Shown here: positions 59,651-64,000 of the stretch, piece by piece
How positions within the stretch are numbered: position 1 is the first letter of the stretch
Layout of the letters: each line of letters opens with the position of its first letter
Source: Paraspadella gotoi
Taxonomy: Eukaryota > Chaetognatha
Assembly: GCA_051294375.1 (NCBI GenBank)
Contig: CM119267.1
Coordinates: 5,631,992 to 5,695,991 of the forward strand
Direction: 5' to 3'
DNA length: 64,000 nt
Position numbers and translations under genes: made by a program
The notes under the pieces: model-generated
Database searches by the model: none
What the model saw: the letters and a program-made list of their open reading frames with translations, nothing else
Told to the model about the DNA's origin: nothing

Positions 59651-59879
59651 TAACCTGAATCTACATTGTTCAATGTCTATTGGTTGTTGTTTTTTTTCGT
59701 TTCTTATTTCTTTCTCTTCTCCTTTATGGGTTTTTTTTTTATTACAAACTGTTTTCTCGGTTTTCTTCGCTTGTTTTCTTATTTCCATCTTCCCCCTTCC
59801 CCCTCCCCCATTCCCCCCCTTTTCCATTCTGTCTTCTTATTTATTTCTTTGAAGATTCTTGAGGCAATAAATTTAGAGC

Positions 59880-60065
59880 GATTCGAGATTCTCGGCCATT
59901 TAAAGCAAGTCGAACGATTTAAAGCAAGACTAAGCGACTGAAAGCAACAGAGCGATTCAAAGCGAGTCAGAGAGATTTCTAATAAGTCAAAGCGATTGAT
60001 AGCTATTCAAAGTCAGGCAAAGCTATTAAAGTCCTATCAAAGCAATTCAAAGTTAATAAGAATAA
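59880..60065. repeat. Degenerate ~20-bp repeat with AAAGCGA/ATTCAAAG words
   Basis: About eight loosely matching units of AAAGCRATTCAAAG type in tandem. No coding capacity. Confidence 0.55.
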
Positions 60066-60329
60066 AATTAATGAATAAGCCTTACAATTTAGAGTATCTT
60101 GTCAATTTTTTATAATTGCACAACGAATTTGAGCGCTCTGGTCGCGCGCTCTCTCTCGCTCTCTCTCGCTCTCTCTCTCTCCATCTAGTGCTTCCCAAGG
60201 GATCAGAGACATTTTCGAAGTCGTTTACTCTCTCCGCCCATAAAAAAAAAGTCAGAAGTGGACAGAATCCTTTTTTTCCCCTCAGACTTCTATTCGGCGA
60301 AATCGTCCCCTTAATCCTCTTTCGCCCCA

Positions 60330-60420
60330 AAGCCATGGACCACGTCACGGGCAACGTCATGGGCCACATTAAGGACAGCGTCATGCGCCACGTCGTGGGC
60401 CACGTCACGGCATGGGCCAA
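60330..60420 (+). repeat. 24-bp-like repeat, CACGTCACGGGCAACGTCAT type
   Basis: Successive GGCCACGTC / AACGTCATG units give an open peptide repeating MxHVxxxV (KAMDHVTGNVMGH and so on) on + and a Met/Thr/Trp-rich one on -. It sits inside a 151-codon frame (60,116-60,571) with no recognised domain. Confidence 0.5.
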
Positions 60421-60571
60421 GTCGGGGTATAAAAAACTCCAGATCGATTATATTTATAGTAAATTCTTGCTGACTAGAGATCGCAGATTGGCCCTCGGAT
60501 TGACCAATGACCATCGACGTCCAGAGTTCATCGTAATAATCCGATGTCAAAGCGATATCTCGGTTATTTAA

Positions 60572-61320
60572 ATTAATAATTGCTTATTATTCATTTAGTA
60601 TTTAAATAAATTTGGAAAAAATCGTCTGAATCAAATTGTTTCGTTTTGTCGACTGCCCGTAAACTATTTATCAAGCCTCGATCTTTCACGTCATCCAACC
60701 CTTGAGCTTTCACCACGTCAAAAGTATTTTTGTATCAGGACAAGCTCGTATTTTTTCATTTGTTTGCTCGCTCAATAAAAATCTAGGAAATATGACGCCA
60801 TTTTAGATTTTCTGACACGAGTGACGTGGACTCTGTTTCTCTTACATACCAGACCAAACTACCTCGGCCATTCGGTTTTCAATCATTCGAACCCGTTAAA
60901 CCCGGACCTCCGTTATTTCCCGCCGACTCAATCGAATGCCCATTTCACGCTCGGCTATGATGAGCGGAGCTCGTAGCCTCGACTAGAGGCACCATGGCCC
61001 GTGGCGCGCGAGCGCGGAATAGAAAAACAGGATGGATAAAAAAAAAGTTGGCCCGCTTGAGCCAAATTTAGAGAAAGCCTTAGACATCTACGCCATTTTT
61101 TTTTTTTTGTAGCCAATATAGCGATAGATCTGGTTGGCCTTTTGTTCTTCCGCGCAGAGTCATCTTTTCTTTTTAAATTTTCTCCTTTTTGTTTTATTTC
61201 ATCCGCCTAAAAAAAAAAAAAAAAAAAATAGCGTCGAAAAAATTGGTTGGGATTTTAGGCGAAGATGAGGCGACGGGATCGACCCAAGGGAAGGAAGGAA
61301 GAAAATAAAAAGCTGACCTT
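60572..61320. other. Intergenic stretch without a supported gene
   Basis: Unique DNA with poly(A) and poly(T) runs (61,095-61,112; 61,208-61,229). No recognisable exon. Confidence 0.5.
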
Positions 61321-61323
61321 TCG

Positions 61324-61393
<70 letters not shown>

Positions 61394-61560
61394 AGAGAGA
61401 GAGAGAGGAACGTAAAAAAACAGAGCAAAAGTTGTTTTTTTTTCTTTTCGCCGAGAAAGAAAAAAATGAGAGAGTCACGAAAAGTTTAAACGACGTCTGG
61501 TTTGTGCTGTTGCTGCTGTTGTAGCTGCTGTTGTAGCTGCGTTTTATAGCGGCACTCGAA
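61321..61560. repeat. (GA)n array and CTG-rich patch
   Basis: GA at about 61,327-61,410, then GCTGTTGCTGCTGTTGTAGCTG repeats at 61,507-61,545. Confidence 0.85.
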
Positions 61561-61642
61561 CTGGCTTTTTGTTTAGCAGCTGCTTTTTCTCGCCCCGCCC
61601 ACTTTTTTTCGGGGAGAAATGGGTTTTTTTTTATTTTGATAG

Positions 61643-61749
61643 GACCTTGTTCACGGCTGATGGAAATCCCATATTTTCAAAAGGAAAGGAGTTTAACGCA
61701 TTTGTAACTCAAGGAGTTGAGGTTGTAAGTCAAGATCATTCCATTTATA
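61643..61749 (+). CDS. Candidate single exon, family unknown
   Basis: Bounded by a T-rich TTTTGATAG acceptor and a GTATGT donor. The 107-nt segment reads TLFTADGNPIFSKGKEF then NAFVTQGVEVVSQDHSIY, a protein-like composition unlike the surrounding repeats. Its phase is 2 at the 3' end if read in that frame. I do not recognise the family, and no neighbouring exon was found. Confidence 0.35.
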
Positions 61750-61977
61750 GTATGTTCGAACACTATTTTATTATTTTCATAACAATCAAAATTAGTAAGA
61801 TTAAATAAAAAGAAATGTATAAATGTAGAATTGACAGCTTTTTGAAAGAACCGTCACCGCAGATAAAAATATTGTTGTCAAATTTTTGGGTTGCAGCAGC
61901 TCCGAACAATGGAATAGGCGGGCGTAATAATCATTGCAATTGGAAGCCAATGGAATATAACAGAAGAACCGTTTTAT

Positions 61978-64000
61978 TCAATACAGCATAGCGTACAACG
62001 CGTCAGATATAACCACATTGGAGAGACACACTTCCGAAATAATCTCGCACCAGAATCGGGGCTTCAACAAACATTCAACAATCAAATCCAAATTCTCGCT
62101 GAACGTACAAAAGGTGAACGCAAAATACCGATGAAAATACCGTAAAAGTTCACCGTGTACAAAGCGTAGACGTACCACAGCCAAGAATTTTGTCCCGTCC
62201 CTTTCCTGTGAGAAAGAGGCCGCCGAGGGCGATGACAATGGCACGGCCCAAAAGGTGAATATGAGAATTTGCGTCACTTGATCCTTTTGAAATTGATGGA
62301 TGACGGACATGGATAGAACGTTGATGGGGATGGTCGCCAGACTCGACCAGAGGATACTTGGCGCAGGATGGAGACTCTCAACAACCTGGAGGCGTTTTCA
62401 TCTCGAAGGTCGGAGTCGACGCGGATGCAACGAGGATTCAGCAACAAAGTTGCTTCGTCTATTTCCCCGTGACAATCGGCGCCATTCTCGTTGACCGAGC
62501 GGCGATTGTCCGCGCCGACGGGGATAGGCTGCTGCTGCAGTTCGGGATGCAGCAGCATCAATGTCGAAGCCCGGATCAGCGCGGGAGAGATAGTGAGCAG
62601 GACCGGAAGCAGTTGCAGCGTAAAGAGTCCGGCGAGGAAGAGACCAATGAGGAACTCGGCAACGTCTTCAACGGCTTTGTTGAAGTGATCGCCGCAATGA
62701 GGACAGATGTCCTTGATGTTACTGGCGCCGAGATAATCCGGCGCCGCCAGAATGAGGATAGAAACGAAGGTAAGTGCGCCACCGAGGAAGCCCAGTGCTC
62801 GACTGACCCACAACAGGTGATGAGCCGCCGCCGCGCGGAAGCACCCGGCCCCATCGACGAGAAAGGCCACCCAAAATAAGACACAAGAGGCGACCAGCGT
62901 ATAGCATTGTGCCCGCTCGGCTGAGTTGAAGTTCTCAAAGGCTCCCGAGAAGATGGTGGCATTGCTGGGCCAGGAAAGGTCCATTCCTGCTTCGTGAAAA
63001 ATTAGTGCGATCTGAGCTTTGGCCGAAAAGTTTATGCGTCTCTTCGAGCTAGATCCGCGACCACTTTGGTGTAACAGAAGACGCCGATCGCGAGGAACAA
63101 TCTCCGATAGGAGACCCTCCAACCGTTTTTCTTAGGGTCTGGGTATTCTTTCCATTCCATCAAGAACAACAGCAGTCGATGGAGCAAGAGCACGTTTATT
63201 CTCAACCATTCTTTCCAGTTGGTCGAGATTTTGTAGCATTTGTAGCATTTGTAGCATTCGGCTTGGCAGAATATCTCAATCCTATTGTTGGGCAAGGAAT
63301 TGTCTGTGGTTGATTCTGCCTCAGAATTGATGCTCACAATATTCAATATTGTAAAGGAAAGGTGAAGGCTCCAGAAAAATGAGGCAAGGAAGGCCTTCTT
63401 GTTGAAAGAGGAAAAATCCATGAAATTCATTGTACCTTCTTTGCCCAAAATATAATCGCAAAGTGGGATATAGACCAAAAAAAATGATATTATCTGTATA
63501 AGTATGATCCAACCTTTTCCGATTTTCATTCGTTTTATAAGAGTGTTAAATAAATGATGAACCACGATCCAGCTCCAAAGAAACACGTTTGAACCCATGA
63601 AAACTATATCTTTGCCCGTGGCTTGACTCCATATAACCACAGAATGCAGACAAATAAATGGCTGAAATAGGGATGTTATTATGATTAAATTCTTTATCAC
63701 TTCGAATTTGCTTTCTTGCGAAGCTTTTTGATAATGTGATTTTATGTTGAATAAAATTAAACCTGTATACAGCCCTCCACCAAAGCCTTGGAACATTACA
63801 AGAAAAACATAGGACAATACTGAAAGAGTTAAACCACTAAAAGCAGTTTGGACAACATAATTACCATATTTGTAAGCTTTTGGATTTTCAGTTACAAAAC
63901 TGACATTACCTTCTTTTAATGATATTAAATATGAAATGTTACTAAACATAGTTGGCTTCAATATAATAACCAAGTATAACGCCATGGCAAGCATATTTAT
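61978..64000 (-). CDS. Multi-pass membrane protein, partial and frame-broken
   Basis: Minus-strand reading enters from beyond the window end. Block 1 (63,994-63,032) has about five hydrophobic helices, including YVVQTAFSGLTLSVLSYVFLV and FICLHSVVIW, and ends CYTKVVADLA. Block 2 (about 63,060-62,380, next frame) has SCVLFWVAFLVDGAG, LGFLGGALTFVSILIL, a CPHC pair and FLIGLFLAGLFTLQLLPVLL. Block 3 changes frame again: SILWSSLATIPINVLSMSV, then AIVIALGGLFLTG, then SWLWYVYALYTVNFYGIFI. The helices continue across each frame change with no plausible introns, so indels or decay are likely. The family is uncertain; a STRA6-like retinol-binding-protein receptor is one weak possibility. It is almost intronless, unlike the other genes here. 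Confidence 0.55.

Overview
This is a scaffolded nuclear window from an invertebrate animal. Two genes have many short exons, GT-AG introns and ordinary metazoan domain architectures: an astacin metalloprotease with ShKT tails and a long-chain acyl-CoA synthetase. There are no bacterial operons, ribosome-binding sites, rRNA or CRISPR. I cannot name the phylum. The DNA is extraordinarily rich in pure (GA)n/(TC)n arrays and other short tandem repeats. Most open reading frames over 60 codons are simply these arrays read through (RERERE, SLSLSL, FLSFFL, IIII, HHHH).

Layout. Three N runs (18,130-18,154; 18,624-18,991; 29,893-29,917) divide the window into four contigs. Contig 1 (1-18,129) is largely a second, indel-ridden version of sequence found elsewhere. 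Positions 1-1,206 are an inverted copy of 28,561-29,825 (block P). Positions 1,758-12,275 are an inverted copy of 29,948-39,910 (block Q: the astacin gene and the 5' two-thirds of the synthetase). Positions 12,280-18,129 (block R1) are a direct copy of 22,811-28,559 (R3). Contigs 2-3 are a foldback: R2 (18,155-22,810) is the reverse complement of R3 (23,128-28,088) around a TC-core-GA loop. Inverting 1,207-18,129 in place would restore the order implied by contigs 3 and 4, so contig 1 looks like an inverted haplotype or a scaffolding/assembly artefact.

Genes. Contig 4 holds the readable copies. A complete 11-exon astacin model (30,954-36,852, +, 446 codons, every splice phase consistent) has a signal peptide, prodomain, zinc motif HELGHTIGLNH, Met-turn SIMQY, a Cys-rich spacer and two ShKT domains. 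About 1.7 kb downstream on the same strand is an ACSL-type acyl-CoA synthetase (38,528-41,009). It has a normal C-terminal half but appears to have lost one small exon and about 150-160 internal residues. A third, unrecognised Cys-rich gene runs through R3 and P on the + strand. In the inferred original order it would be divergent from the astacin gene. At the right edge (about 61,978-64,000, minus) is a largely intronless multi-pass membrane protein broken by several frame changes.

From 41 to 61 kb I find no confident gene. That stretch holds microsatellites, a 75-bp minisatellite with both strands open, GAT/CGT trinucleotide fields, GC-rich Gly/Ala-type repeats, and copies of two dispersed repeat families that also occur in the astacin introns. 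The clearest biological oddity is that (GA)n arrays begin directly at two 5' splice sites.
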